This document shows positions 34,424-43,904 of a DNA stretch of 64,000 bases, one piece after another. How positions within the stretch are numbered: the first letter of the stretch is position 1; every line of letters starts with the position of its first letter. The stretch spans positions 1,426,001 to 1,490,000 of the forward strand of contig CP181261.1 in the NCBI GenBank assembly GCA_047833665.1, written 5' to 3'. The stretch comes from Caproicibacter sp047833665 (GTDB lineage: Bacteria; Bacillota; Clostridia; Oscillospirales; Acutalibacteraceae). The notes under the pieces are model-generated. The model was given only the letters and a program-made list of their open reading frames with translations, did not search any database and was not told where the DNA came from. A program made the position numbers and the translations under genes.

Positions 34424-35920
34424 TATAAAATTTTGTGTAAAAGCTGAATATGAGACTTTCTTTCAGACAAGAATGAGGGTAAGAAAATATAAGTCTGAAA
34501 GGACGTCTTTTTGATGAGTAGAGTACCGGCAGAACTTTTAAGAGAGTATGTGAACAGCCAGAAATTCAGCAGCACCGCAGATGTCATGGAAGCAATGAAA
34601 GACATGTTCCGTGATGTTCTCCAGTAGGTGATGGTGAGCGAATTGGAGGAAAAGTTAGGCTACGAAAAAAGCAAGAGACTGTCAAATGTTGATGAAACGG
34701 CAGGGTCGAAAAATTAAAGAAACGGGTATTCCAAGAAGACCGTAAAAACGCAGATTGGAGAGATTCCTGTAAAGATTCCCCGTGACCGTAACGGTGAATA
34801 TGAGCCGAAAATCATCGGCAAATATAACCGTAACGCCGACGGAATGGAAGAAAAAATTTTAGCCCTGTATTCCTGTGGGATGAGCCAGAGGGATATCGCT
34901 GAACAAATTAAAAATCTGTACGATGTAGAAATATCACCGGAACTAGTCAGTAAAATCACAGACAAGATTATGCCGGAAATTACAGCGTGGCAGTCTCGCC
35001 CCTTAAATCCTGTGTATCCGTTTATTTTCATGGATGCGATGCATTACAAGGTGAAAGAGAATCATCAATATCAAACGAAGGCCGCTTATGTGGTACTGGG
35101 AATTGATATGGATGGCCGTAAGGATATTTTGGGAGTCTGGATTGGAGAACATGAAAGCAGCAAATTCTGGCTCAGTGTGCTCAATGACATGAAAAGCCGC
35201 GGTGTTCCTAATGTTTACCTGTTTTGCGTAGATGGCCTGAAAGGATTTCAAGATGCCATTTCAGCAGTATATCCGCAGGCACAGTTCAGCGCTGTATCAT
35301 CCATCAGATTCGATCCAGTACCCGCTATGTAAGTTACAAAGACATCAAATCACTGATGAAGGACCTTAAATTGGTATACCAAGCTGTGACAGAAGAGGAA
35401 GCCTTAGAAAATCTCAGTCGTTTCAAAGAAAAATGGGGTAAATCTTATCCCTCCTGTGTAAAGAGCTGGGAAGATAACTGGGAAATTCTCTCCACATTTT
35501 ACGCATACCCGGCTGAGATTCGGAAAATCATAGATACAACAAATATCATTGAGGGACTGAATCGCCAGTTTCGGCGAATCACGAAAAATAAGCCATCCTT
35601 TACAAATGACGATTCCTTGCGTAAAATGTTGTATTTGGCGTCGAAAAGATTGTCGAACATTGGACTTGCAGATGTCGAAATTGGGACAAAGTTTTAAATC
35701 AGTTAAATATCCTGTTTGCCGACCGAGCGGCAAGCTGATTGACTCTGAAAATTAGGATTTTCTCAAAGCTGCTTTGGCATTCGCGCTTCGCGCGCATACC
35801 TCAGCAGTTATGAGGAATATGGACCAATCAGGAGCAAATCCAACCTTTTAATTTGCGTTGCAAATCAAAAAAATCACCTGAGTTCTTATCTGAAAGAAAA
35901 TTTAATTTACACAAAATATT
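34424..35920 (+). mobile_element. IS256-family element, type B, copy 2
   Basis: About 1.5 kb from AAAATTTTGTGTAAAAGC to …TTTACACAAAATATT, giving inverted ATTTTGTGTAAA ends. After the left end comes the conserved hairpin (TTTCAGAC…GTCTGAAA with the flanking AAAGaCG…), then the transposase, then a 3' region with a CGCGCTTCGCGCG hairpin. The right end touches the stop codon of the regulator at 35919. Confidence 0.82.
34514..35696 (+). pseudogene. IS256-family transposase, type B, inactive copy
   Basis: Starts MSRVPAELLREYVNSQKFSSTADVMEAMKDMFRDVLQ and then hits a TAG at about 34625 (CAA in the copy at 46790), a second stop TAA in SKNYRN near 34716, and a one-base deletion near 35286 (CACAGTTCAG against CACAGATTCAG). 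Otherwise well conserved: YPFIFMDAMHYKV (first Asp), LFCVDGLKGFQDAISAVYPQAQ (second) and NIIEGLNRQFRRITKNK (Glu). Confidence 0.88.
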
Positions 35921-38088
35921 ACGGAGTGCCTATTATTTTTCCTCTCTTCAAAATACGCCATAACGTTGTGCGTCCAATTCCAAGCCGCTTGGCAGTGCTT
36001 GATTGGTTCATGTTTTCTTCTGCAAGGACCTGCAACACTACATCATACAAAATTCCGGTTAAAGGTTGCTTAATATTAATTTGTGTACCGTCTGGAACCA
36101 TTGGCAAAGCACTTTTATCTTCACTTAAAAGCTGACGAATTGTTTTAGCTGAAATCCAAGGGGAATCTGTCATTAAGATCGCTTCGTGCAGAATTCGTTC
36201 CAACTGTTTAATATTATGAGGCCAGCTATATCCTTGAAGCACTTCTAGGGCTTCCGGTTCCAGTCCGACGATGATGTTATCAGACGCCCGGTTCTGCTGA
36301 TTAATATATAAAACCGACATGTTTGGAATATCCTCCAGGCAGTTTCGCAGAGGTGGCAACCGTATTTCCATACAGCCCAGACGTTCCTTCAGTATTTCAT
36401 AACGATACGTATTTATTTCCACATCGTTGTGCAAAGAATTAATTTCATAAGAAAATATCAGCCGGCTTTTCCTAATCCGAGTTACATGTTCCAAACCTTC
36501 TACAAGCTTGTCAAACAAAGAATCCTCCACATTCTGGACATCCTTGAAAAAAACAGTTCCATTTAAAGCATAGAACGGAGATCTTTTTTCATACAGCAGA
36601 TAATCCAAATCCTTTTGCGACAAAAGCGAACAGTTGACCACATAAAAAGGGCATTGTATACGGCCACTACTCATATAAAGTTGCTGCGCTAAACGTTCCT
36701 TTCCAGTTCCAGATTCAGCAATGATCAGCAGAGAAGCATCGGATTTGGCCAAGGCATTACAACGCTTTTCCAATTCTGGATGTCCGATTCCACAAAACAA
36801 TATTGTGTTGCCGTGTATGCCATTTTGACCAAGATAGTCTTCCCTGTTATATACTTCTACACAGCTTAAACCGGGAACAAATTGAATTTTCAACTGGCTT
36901 TGTTCAATGACAAATAAATAATACAAGGAATCGCCAATCAAACAACTTTCACCCGTGATCCTTTTGCGACAAAAGCGAACAGTTGACCACATAAAAAGGG
37001 CATTGTATACGGCCACTACTCATATAAAGTTGCTGCGCTAAACGTTCCTTTCCAGTTCCAGATTCAGCAATGATCAGCAGAGAAGCATCGGATTTGGCCA
37101 AGGCATTACAACGCTTTTCCAATTCTGGATGTCCGATTCCACAAAACAATATTGTGTTGCCGTGTATGCCATTTTGACCAAGATAGTCTTCCCTGTTATA
37201 TACTTCTACACAGCTTAAACCGGGAACAAATTGAATTTTCAACTGGCTTTGTTCAATGACAAATAAATAATACAAGGAATCGCCAATCAAACAACTTTCA
37301 CCCGTGATCATATACAAACAATTCTGCACCTTCTTATGAATTACAGATTTTTCGCCGTTTTTTAGGGATGGAACCATGTTTTTACAAAGTGTAAAAAAAG
37401 ATTTTCTCTCATAGGGATTGGACTGGTAAACAAGGTTCTTAGCCTTATCCAACGCAATAATTCGTTCATTCCGGGTGCGAAGATGCGACTCTAAAATGGA
37501 ATGTTCCTTTTTTAACTGGGCGTAATAGGTGCACACTCGGACGGCATCACTGTATGCTTTGTTGATGCTGTCCTGCCCTGAAGTCAGTAATATTGCTTGT
37601 ATTCCCTGTTCACGGGCATAAAAGACCGATACGGTGTCGCCTATAATCAGGGAATATCCTTTTTCTTTTAAAATTTGAACTGTGTTTTTTGCATCCCGCC
37701 AAGAATTGATTTCAAATATTTTATAATCATAGTGCAGAATAGCACAAAGTACCTTCGCTGAATTTGCAATGTTGGGGTAAGTGATTATGGCGATTTTTCC
37801 CATATAATGTTCAACCAGTTTAATGATATTTAGTAGATCAAAATAAGAGATAGGCACCTCAAAGACGGGTTTCTTGGTAACTTTTTTGATCTCTAGTAAG
37901 GTACCACCACGGGAAACAATTGCATCAAAATTCTCATTTTCATACTGTCTAACAATGTATGCTCCGCCTTCAATATTTCCTACTAGCGCTGTGACTTCGA
38001 TATCATCTCTTCCACGCGCTGCACGAATCATAGTTTCCTGCATTGCCTCATAAGGGGCAACCCCCAGAATGCGCACTTTTTTGTCCAT
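35919..38088 (-). pseudogene. PrpR-N/AAA+/Fis-type transcriptional regulator broken by a tandem duplication
   Basis: Without the duplicated 349 bp the gene would encode 606 residues: an N-terminal PrpR-N-like ligand domain (MDKKVRILGVAPYEAMQETM…DAIVSRGGTLLEIKKVTKKPVFEVPISYFDLL), a PAS-like middle, a AAA+ domain (Walker A ESGTGKERLAQQLY) and a Fis HTH (NQSSTAKRLGIGRTTLWRILKRG). As it stands translation from ATG 38088 (AAGGAGAG upstream) stops at 36949 after 379 residues, losing most of the AAA+ domain and the HTH. The GAFTGA loop needed to contact sigma-54 is absent, so this was probably not a classical sigma-54 activator. Divergent from the acid-sugar operon, which it likely controls. The last residues lie against an IS256 end. 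Confidence 0.88.
36612..37309. repeat. perfect 349-bp tandem duplication
   Basis: 36612-36960 and 36961-37309 are identical base for base as far as I can read. ATC occurs at both original borders (before 36612 and at the end of each unit), a 3-bp microhomology. 349 is not a multiple of three, so the reading frame is broken. Confidence 0.93.
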
Positions 38089-38166
38089 AAGCAGACTCTC
38101 CTTATGTTTCAAATTTAAACATTAAATATCCTTTAAATCAATATATTTGCCTTAAGTTCTCAAATA

Positions 38167-38220
38167 GTTTCATTATGAAACAATATTTATAATAAATTGC
38201 GTTGTCTTGCAAGTCAAGAC
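38167..38220. promoter_or_regulatory. inverted repeats between regulator and acid-sugar operon
   Basis: GTTTCA-TTA-TGAAAC (38167-38181) and GTCTTG-CAAGT-CAAGAC (38204-38220) are perfect palindromes in the divergent spacer; ATGTTT-N7-AAACAT near 38104 is a third, in the regulator leader, and GTGAAAC recurs near 38287. TGAAAC/GTTTCA half-sites repeated in this place suggest operators. Which protein binds is inferred. Confidence 0.5.
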
Positions 38221-38333
38221 GTATTAAATTAAAAATAACAATAAATTAAAAGATAGTCAATTAAAAATATCAATAATTCATAAAAAGTGAAACCTTTATA
38301 AAATCAATATAAAAACAGAAAGGAGAAGTTTGT

Positions 38334-38612
38334 ATGAACTCTGTCATTCGAGTGAATGAAAAAGACAACATGGTCACATGCCTGCGCCCTATCAAGGCAG
38401 GAGAAACGGTTTTCCTTGACGGCCAAAGCTATGTTGCAACCAGTGACATTCCACAGTTTCACAAAATGTCCATTTCTACAATCAAGAAGGGGGAGTACTG
38501 CTACAAGTACGGACAAGTTATTGGTGTTGCTATGGAAAACTTGAACCCGGGCGATTATGTTCATGTACATAATATGGAAAGTACCCGCGGCCGCGGTGAT
38601 AAAAATCAGTGA
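38334..38612 (+). CDS. UxaA-family small subunit (SAF domain)
   Basis: 92 residues matching the N-terminal SAF domain of altronate dehydratase-family enzymes: MNSVIRVNEKDNMVTCLRPIKAGETVFLDGQSYVA…IPQFHKMSISTIKKGEYCYKYGQVIGVAMENLNPGDYVHVHNMES. GxxIPxxHK-type and YGxxIG motifs are those that hold the metal-side of the active site. Split small/large subunits as in sulfolactate sulfo-lyase (SuyA/SuyB) or several acid-sugar dehydratases. AGAAAGGAG precedes ATG 38334. First gene of the operon. Confidence 0.86.
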   Translation: MNSVIRVNEKDNMVTCLRPIKAGETVFLDGQSYVATSDIPQFHKMSISTIKKGEYCYKYGQVIGVAMENLNPGDYVHVHNMESTRGRGDKNQ

Positions 38613-38629
38613 GGAAGGTGCAAAACATT

Positions 38630-39793
38630 ATGAAATTAACCGGTTATAGAAGAGAAAACGGTCAATTTGGCATACGTAATTATCTATTAATCCTGCCTAC
38701 GTCTGTTTGTGCAACGGATACCGCTGAAAAAATTGCTGCGCAGGTTCCCGGCGCAATTGCGGTTCCTAACCAACATGGGTGCTGTCAAATTGCTTCCGAC
38801 CAGGCTCAGACGCAACGCACTCTGGAAGGTTTTGGTAAAAATGCTAATGTAGGTGCGGTTTTGGTGATAGGATTGGGTTGTGATGGGATTCAGGCTGAAA
38901 AAGTCGCCGAAACTATACGTGTAACAGGTAAGCCTGTGGAGGCCATTACCATTCAGAAATGCGGTGGTACGCTGAAAGCTATTACAGTTGGAGCAGAAAT
39001 TGCAGCCGCTATGGCAGCAAAACTATCGGTTGAAAAGCGTACGGATGGCGACCTTAGCGACATCATTCTAGGTATGGAATGCGGAGGTTCTGATCCTACG
39101 AGCGGACTTGCGTCCAATCCAACTATCGGTTATGTATCCGATAAACTGGTTTCAATTGGCGGCAGTAGTATCCTCAGTGAGACCACTGAGGTTATCGGTG
39201 CGGAGCATCTTTTGGCGGCTAGATTTGCCGACCCTGAGCAGAAAACAAAATTTTTAACTATGGTTTCTAATTGTGAAAAAAGGGCAATTCGTTTGGGCGA
39301 AGATCTACGCAGTGGACAGCCAACTCCCGGTAATAAGGCGGGCGGACTGTCCACCATTGAAGAAAAGTCTCTCGGCTGTATGTATAAAGCCGGAAACAGT
39401 CCTTTTACCGGTGCACTAGATTACGCTGAAATCCTACCTTTAGACAAGAAGGGCCTTTATTTTATGGACACCCCGGGGCAGGATATTGATTCCATTACCG
39501 GTATGGTTGCAGGTGGTGCCCAAATTATTGTTTTTTCCACTGGTCGCGGTACTCCAACCGGTAGCCCAATTGCGCCGGTTATTAAAATTACCGGCAATAC
39601 AGACACGTTTAACAACATGAAGGACAACATTGATATCAATGCGGGTCGTATCATTACTGACGGCGCTACCATTCCACAGATTGGTGAGGAACTTTTCAAC
39701 ATGATGATCGAAGTCTGCAACGGCAAACGCACAAAAGCAGAAGTACTGGGTCATCGTGAATTTGGTATTTACAAAGTGACTGGTACGTTCTAA
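38630..39793 (+). CDS. UxaA-family large subunit (acid-sugar dehydratase / lyase)
   Basis: 387 residues with GYRRENGQFGIRNYLLILPTSVCATDTAEKIA, the NQHGCCQ motif, IGLGCDGIQ, CGGTLKAI, MECGGSDPTSGLASNPTIGYVSDKLVSIGGSSILSETTEVIGAEHLL and the C-terminal MDTPGQDIDSITGMVAGGAQIIVFSTGRGTPTGSPIAPVIKITGNT. These are shared by D-altronate and galactarate dehydratases and SuyB. The neighbours (KdgT, DUF1537 kinase, PdxA2) point to a sugar acid rather than sulfolactate. Start ATG 38630 follows GAGGAAGG; the reading frame also extends 21 bases upstream and touches the small-subunit stop. Confidence 0.87.
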   Translation: MKLTGYRRENGQFGIRNYLLILPTSVCATDTAEKIAAQVPGAIAVPNQHGCCQIASDQAQTQRTLEGFGKNANVGAVLVIGLGCDGIQAEKVAETIRVTGKPVEAITIQKCGGTLKAITVGAEIAAAMAAKLSVEKRTDGDLSDIILGMECGGSDPTSGLASNPTIGYVSDKLVSIGGSSILSETTEVIGAEHLLAARFADPEQKTKFLTMVSNCEKRAIRLGEDLRSGQPTPGNKAGGLSTIEEKSLGCMYKAGNSPFTGALDYAEILPLDKKGLYFMDTPGQDIDSITGMVAGGAQIIVFSTGRGTPTGSPIAPVIKITGNTDTFNNMKDNIDINAGRIITDGATIPQIGEELFNMMIEVCNGKRTKAEVLGHREFGIYKVTGTF

Positions 39794-39818
39794 ATTTGAA
39801 TGGAGGAAATAAATTCCA

Positions 39819-40796
39819 ATGAAAATTTTGAAAACAGTAAAAAAAATCCCGGGTGGCATTATGATCATTCCGTTGCTGCTGGGTGCATTGATAAATACCT
39901 GTTTTCCATTTCTATGGACCTATTTCGATGGAACTTTTACTACTTACCTCTGGAAAAGCGGTGCAATGCCGATTTTGGCCGCATTTTTGTTCTGTAACGG
40001 AGCAACAATTGATTTTAAACAAGCAGGAATAACCGTGTATAAAGGGGTCGTTCTGACGGCCATTAAGGTTCTGCTTGGTATGGGCCTTGGAATATTGATC
40101 AGCTACCTATTCGGGCCATCCGGAATTTTGGGATTGACGCCTCTGGCGATAATTGCAGCGGTAGCCAACTCCAACGGCGGACTGTATGCTGCTTTGGCGG
40201 GGGAATACGGTGATGCAACGGATGTAGGGGCTGTCTCCATTCTTTCCGTTAACGACGGTCCTTTTTTCACTTTGCTTGCATTGGGCGCCGCCGGTTACCA
40301 AGTACCGATTTCCACATTGATCGGTTGTATTATCCCGATTTTAGTAGGATGCATTTTGGGCAACCTAGATCCGGATATTCGCGATTTCTGCGCACCAGGT
40401 GCTACGCTGCTAATTCCATTTTTTGCATTCCCTTTAGGTGCCGGGCTTACACTGACTTCCATTATTAAGGCAGGCCCTGCCGGAGTTTTCTTGGGTGTTG
40501 TTTCCACAGTCCTGACCGGTTTAGGAGGTTATCTGCTTTATAAGCTGTTACGGATGAAACGTCCGGAAGTAGGAGCCGCTATTGGTACAACGGCAGGAAA
40601 TGCAGCTTCCACGCCTGCTGCGGTTGCTGCCGCTGGGGTTGTTAGTGCATCTGTGAGTGACGTTGCTACCGTTCAAGTTTCTGCCGCTATCATAACCACT
40701 GCAATTCTATGTCCCATTGTTGTCACTATGCTACACAAATTTGAAGTAAAAGCACACCCGGAAAATTACTCTGCAGTATTACAGAAGGATATGTAA
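39819..40796 (+). CDS. kdgT: 2-keto-3-deoxygluconate permease family transporter
   Basis: 325 residues, about ten hydrophobic segments, with KKIPGGIMIIPLLLGALINTCFPF, FLFCNGATIDFKQAG, AVANSNGGLYAALAGEYGDATDVGAVSILSVNDGPFFT and GTTAGNAASTPAAVAAA, characteristic of KdgT. It imports a keto-deoxy or related sugar acid by proton symport in the inner membrane. Lies 25 bases after the UxaA large subunit and before a hairpin. The exact substrate here may differ from KDG, given the kinase and PdxA2 that follow. Confidence 0.9.
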   Translation: MKILKTVKKIPGGIMIIPLLLGALINTCFPFLWTYFDGTFTTYLWKSGAMPILAAFLFCNGATIDFKQAGITVYKGVVLTAIKVLLGMGLGILISYLFGPSGILGLTPLAIIAAVANSNGGLYAALAGEYGDATDVGAVSILSVNDGPFFTLLALGAAGYQVPISTLIGCIIPILVGCILGNLDPDIRDFCAPGATLLIPFFAFPLGAGLTLTSIIKAGPAGVFLGVVSTVLTGLGGYLLYKLLRMKRPEVGAAIGTTAGNAASTPAAVAAAGVVSASVSDVATVQVSAAIITTAILCPIVVTMLHKFEVKAHPENYSAVLQKDM

Positions 40797-40838
40797 TGTC
40801 AGCAATAGCTGTAAACGATTAAATTTGCAAAACAATTA

Positions 40839-40910
40839 AAGAAAAAACGAAACAATTTGTTTTTTCTTCCTAGAAATGAAGGCAACGTTTCCATTGTGGT
40901 GCGTTGCCTT
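40839..40910 (+). terminator. two hairpins in the kdgT-dtnK gap
   Basis: AAGAAAAAAC pairs with GTTTTTTCTT (40839-40868), and AAGGCAACG pairs with CGTTGCCTT (40879-40910). The second runs into TGGCTTT, a weak tail. They may partly terminate transcription or stabilise the upstream mRNA, setting lower expression for the kinase and dehydrogenase. Confidence 0.5.
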
Positions 40911-40943
40911 TGGCTTTAAAGAAACCAGAAAGGAAAAAATAAA

Positions 40944-42197
40944 ATGGCTAAAGTACTTATCCTTGCAGATGACTTCACTGGCGCTTTAGACACAGGGGTG
41001 CAGTTTGCGGCCAAAGGAGTGGCCACCCAAGTAGTAACCAACCCGAATTATAACTTCGACACAGTATCTGAAAAGATTGAAGTCATCGTGTTTGATACAG
41101 AAACGCGTCATGTTTCACCGGACTCTGCTTATGAAATGGTTTATCGTGCGGCTTCACTAGCAAAAAAAATTGGAATTGCTTATTTTTATAAAAAAACAGA
41201 TTCTGCACTGCGCGGCAACATCGGTGCAGAGCTAACCGCATTAATGGATGCCACCGGTGCAAAACGGCTTCATTTTATCCCGGCTTTTCCGCGAATGGGG
41301 CGTATTACCCAAGGGGGCATTCAGTATGTAAACAGTGTTCCAGTTGCAGAAAGTATCTTTGGAAAAGATCCATTTAACCCGGTCGTCTGTTCTTGTGTTT
41401 CGGAGATAATTAAGCAACAGTCCGATCGCAAGACTTCAAATGTAAAAGAGGGGGAAAAATTTCCCCAGCAAAACGGAATTTTCATTTATGATGTTTCCAC
41501 CGATGAAAACTTGAAAAATATTGCAGATAGTCTTGCAAAAAGGCAGGAGCTTCATTTTTTAGCTGGATGTGCCGGCTTTGCCTCTGTTCTTCCTGCGCTG
41601 CTGAATTTGGAGGGCGCCATCCCAAAAATTGAAAAGCTACCGCCCCATCTACTAGTTATTTGCGGAAGTGTTAATCCTATTACTGTGGCACAACTGGAGG
41701 AAGCGGAGAAGGCAGGTGCCCCACGGTTCCGAATTCTTCCTGAACAAAAGCTGGAACCGTCATGGCAGCAGTCATCCGAAGCCACAAGCGCATTGAATAA
41801 TTGGGAAAAAGCGTGCAGGAAAAACGAGATCTGTATTCTGGACACCAACGATTTGCCCGGTACGGAAGATACGTCACACTACGCTTCTGCACACAATTTC
41901 CCTCTGGAAGAAGTGCGAGTTCGTATTTCCAGCAATATGGGGGCAATGGTAGAACAGCTGTTAGAGCGTGATCTAAATTGTACTTTGATGATTACCGGCG
42001 GGGATACTCTACTAGGTGTTATGAATCAAATCGGAGTTGATCAAATTACTCCGGTGGGTGAACTCATAACTGGTGTGGTTTTATCTCGAATCAGCTTTCA
42101 AGGAAAAGAGTATCCCGTTATTAGTAAGTCCGGAGGCTTTGGTTCCCAATCGCTTCTAATTGATTTAATGAAAATCATTCGCAAATATGGCAATTAA
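40944..42197 (+). CDS. dtnK: four-carbon acid sugar kinase (DUF1537 family, DtnK/OtnK-like)
   Basis: 417 residues. N-terminal LILADDFTGALDTGVQFAAKG, ETRH, YKKTDSALRGNIGAEL (substrate side) and C-terminal GGDTLLGVM and SKSGGFGSQSLLIDLM (nucleotide side) match the DUF1537 kinases shown to phosphorylate D-threonate, D-erythronate or L-threonate. Followed by a PdxA2-type dehydrogenase, the partner known for threonate/erythronate pathways. The gene symbol is by family; the true substrate isomer is not visible. AGAAAGGA precedes ATG 40944. Confidence 0.87.
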   Translation: MAKVLILADDFTGALDTGVQFAAKGVATQVVTNPNYNFDTVSEKIEVIVFDTETRHVSPDSAYEMVYRAASLAKKIGIAYFYKKTDSALRGNIGAELTALMDATGAKRLHFIPAFPRMGRITQGGIQYVNSVPVAESIFGKDPFNPVVCSCVSEIIKQQSDRKTSNVKEGEKFPQQNGIFIYDVSTDENLKNIADSLAKRQELHFLAGCAGFASVLPALLNLEGAIPKIEKLPPHLLVICGSVNPITVAQLEEAEKAGAPRFRILPEQKLEPSWQQSSEATSALNNWEKACRKNEICILDTNDLPGTEDTSHYASAHNFPLEEVRVRISSNMGAMVEQLLERDLNCTLMITGGDTLLGVMNQIGVDQITPVGELITGVVLSRISFQGKEYPVISKSGGFGSQSLLIDLMKIIRKYGN

Positions 42198-42243
42198 ATT
42201 CAAAATAAACGGAAGTAGCATATCAAAAAAAGGAGTAATATTT

Positions 42244-43293
42244 ATGAATTCACGTCCAATCATCGGCATTACAATGGGAGATCCCGCAGGGAACGGCCCC
42301 GAAATCACCATTAAGGCACTCTCGCATGCTGAACTTTACAATCGCTGTTGCCCCATTGTGATCGGTGATGCCAAAATACTGGAACAGGCCAAACAGTTTG
42401 TCAAACGGCCTGACATTCAAATTCATTGCATTGAAAAGATAGAAGATGCTCTCTTTTCTCCGGGAATAGTCGATGTTCTGCATCTGGAATTGATTCCGGA
42501 TATTTCCACGTTTCCCATTGGTAAGGTCAGCGCGGAAGGAGGTAACGCGGCTTGGCAATGCGTTAAAAAAGTAATTGAGCTTGCTCTGGCTGGTAAAGTA
42601 GATGCAACTGTAACCAATGCCTTGAACAAGGAAGCTTTAAACTTAGCTATTGCTCCCCAAGGACTCCACTTTGATGGACATACAGAAATATACGCCACGT
42701 ATACACATACTTCAAAATACGCCATGATGCTTGTTTATCATAATTTAAAGGTGATTCATGTTTCAACTCACTGCAGCCTTCGTGAGGCTTGTAACCGAGT
42801 AAAAAAAGCTCGTGTTTTGGAAGTAATTGAGCTTGCCGATAAGGCATGTCGAGATATGGGATTCTCAGAGCCCAAAGTAGCGGTGGCTGGTCTGAATCCG
42901 CACTGCGGAGAGAATGGGATGTTTGGCAGAGAAGAAATTGATGAAATTTGCCCGGCAATCGAGGAGGCGAAGGAGGAAGGAATTCATGCCATAGGCCCGA
43001 TACCGCCTGATAGCGTTTTTTCCGAAGCGTTAGGCGGATGGTATGACATTGTTGTCTGTATGTATCACGATCAAGGCCATATTCCTCTGAAAACATTAGG
43101 CTTTCGTTACGATGGCACTGTGCAGCAATGGAAAGCAGTAGAAGGGGTAAACATTACCTTGGGATTACCCATCATCCGAACCTCTGTGGATCATGGCACC
43201 GGTTTTGCAGTTGCAGGGAAAGGCACTGCAAATGAGTTCAGCCTTATGAATGCGATTCATTATGCCGTTTGTCTAGCAAAGAATAAAAAATAA
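42244..43293 (+). CDS. pdxA2: PdxA2-type 4-phospho-acid sugar dehydrogenase
   Basis: 349 residues of the PdxA family: GITMGDPAGNGPEI at the start, VTNALNKEALNLA, the metal His residues in GHTEIYA, VIHVSTHCSLREA and ALGGWYDIVVCMYHDQGHIPLKTLGF, and RTSVDHGTGFAVAGKGTAN. PdxA2 enzymes oxidise 4-phospho-threonate or -erythronate to dihydroxyacetone phosphate plus CO2. This gene lies straight after a DUF1537 kinase and not with PLP genes, so PdxA2 is preferred to pyridoxal synthesis PdxA. Start at ATG 42244 after AAAGGAG. Confidence 0.88.
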   Translation: MNSRPIIGITMGDPAGNGPEITIKALSHAELYNRCCPIVIGDAKILEQAKQFVKRPDIQIHCIEKIEDALFSPGIVDVLHLELIPDISTFPIGKVSAEGGNAAWQCVKKVIELALAGKVDATVTNALNKEALNLAIAPQGLHFDGHTEIYATYTHTSKYAMMLVYHNLKVIHVSTHCSLREACNRVKKARVLEVIELADKACRDMGFSEPKVAVAGLNPHCGENGMFGREEIDEICPAIEEAKEEGIHAIGPIPPDSVFSEALGGWYDIVVCMYHDQGHIPLKTLGFRYDGTVQQWKAVEGVNITLGLPIIRTSVDHGTGFAVAGKGTANEFSLMNAIHYAVCLAKNKK

Positions 43294-43305
43294 CAACCCT
43301 TTATG

Positions 43306-43710
43306 TTAACCCAAACTGGAAACAGGATAGAGCGGCGCTATGCTGCTCCATTTTGCGTTGATTTATGGAACATGTGAAGAATACGATTACGCAAGCAATT
43401 AAAACTACGGTAGCTACAGGCGTTGCGTTTGAGTACTTAATTTTTGTTGATAATCTCTTTAGTAAAGCTGTTAGTGTAAGGGGGTCGAATGAATTCGGAA
43501 TACCTTTTGACCAACGCACCAGTGTGCTGCCGAAATCGACAAAATCTTAAAAGACTACTGTTTTGTGCGTCCATAATCCAATAGGAAGCACTGTCCATGT
43601 GGACTGAATGTCGGCAAACCGTTGCGAGCATAGAGAATAAGGTTAACCTGTTGCTTTTGCTTTGGATTGAGTAATTAGCACTGCTTGTTCAGCAGGATCC
43701 GGGAATATTG
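43306..43710 (-). pseudogene. decayed ISL3 element, right part
   Basis: The reverse strand matches the last third of the ISL3 transposase gene and the start of its right end (compare 48090-48530): …LNKQ…SKSKSNRLTLFSMLATVC…, RWSKGIPNSFD…, then AAAATGGAGCAGC…GGAAACAG. Many frame changes and an internal loss. Confidence 0.75.
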
Positions 43711-43904
43711 CTTGTGTCAAGAGAAGTTAGCAATTTGGGGACTCAGAAAATTAAATCAGGCTACGCTTAACAGTGTCAGCATGAATTTTGGGTTTAAGTA
43801 TGCTCTGGAAACAGATCAGGTTCATTCGTTCCAGTATGTTGGTTGGGAAAATTTTGCGAGCGTCTAGTCCTGGAAAGGCGTAGAAAGCTAGTGAGAAACG
43901 AGAG

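Noticed and set aside
34424..35920. Target duplication of IS256 type B copy 2 (ACGGAG on both sides)
   Set aside because: The left ACGGAG is not adjacent to the element end, so the match is probably chance.
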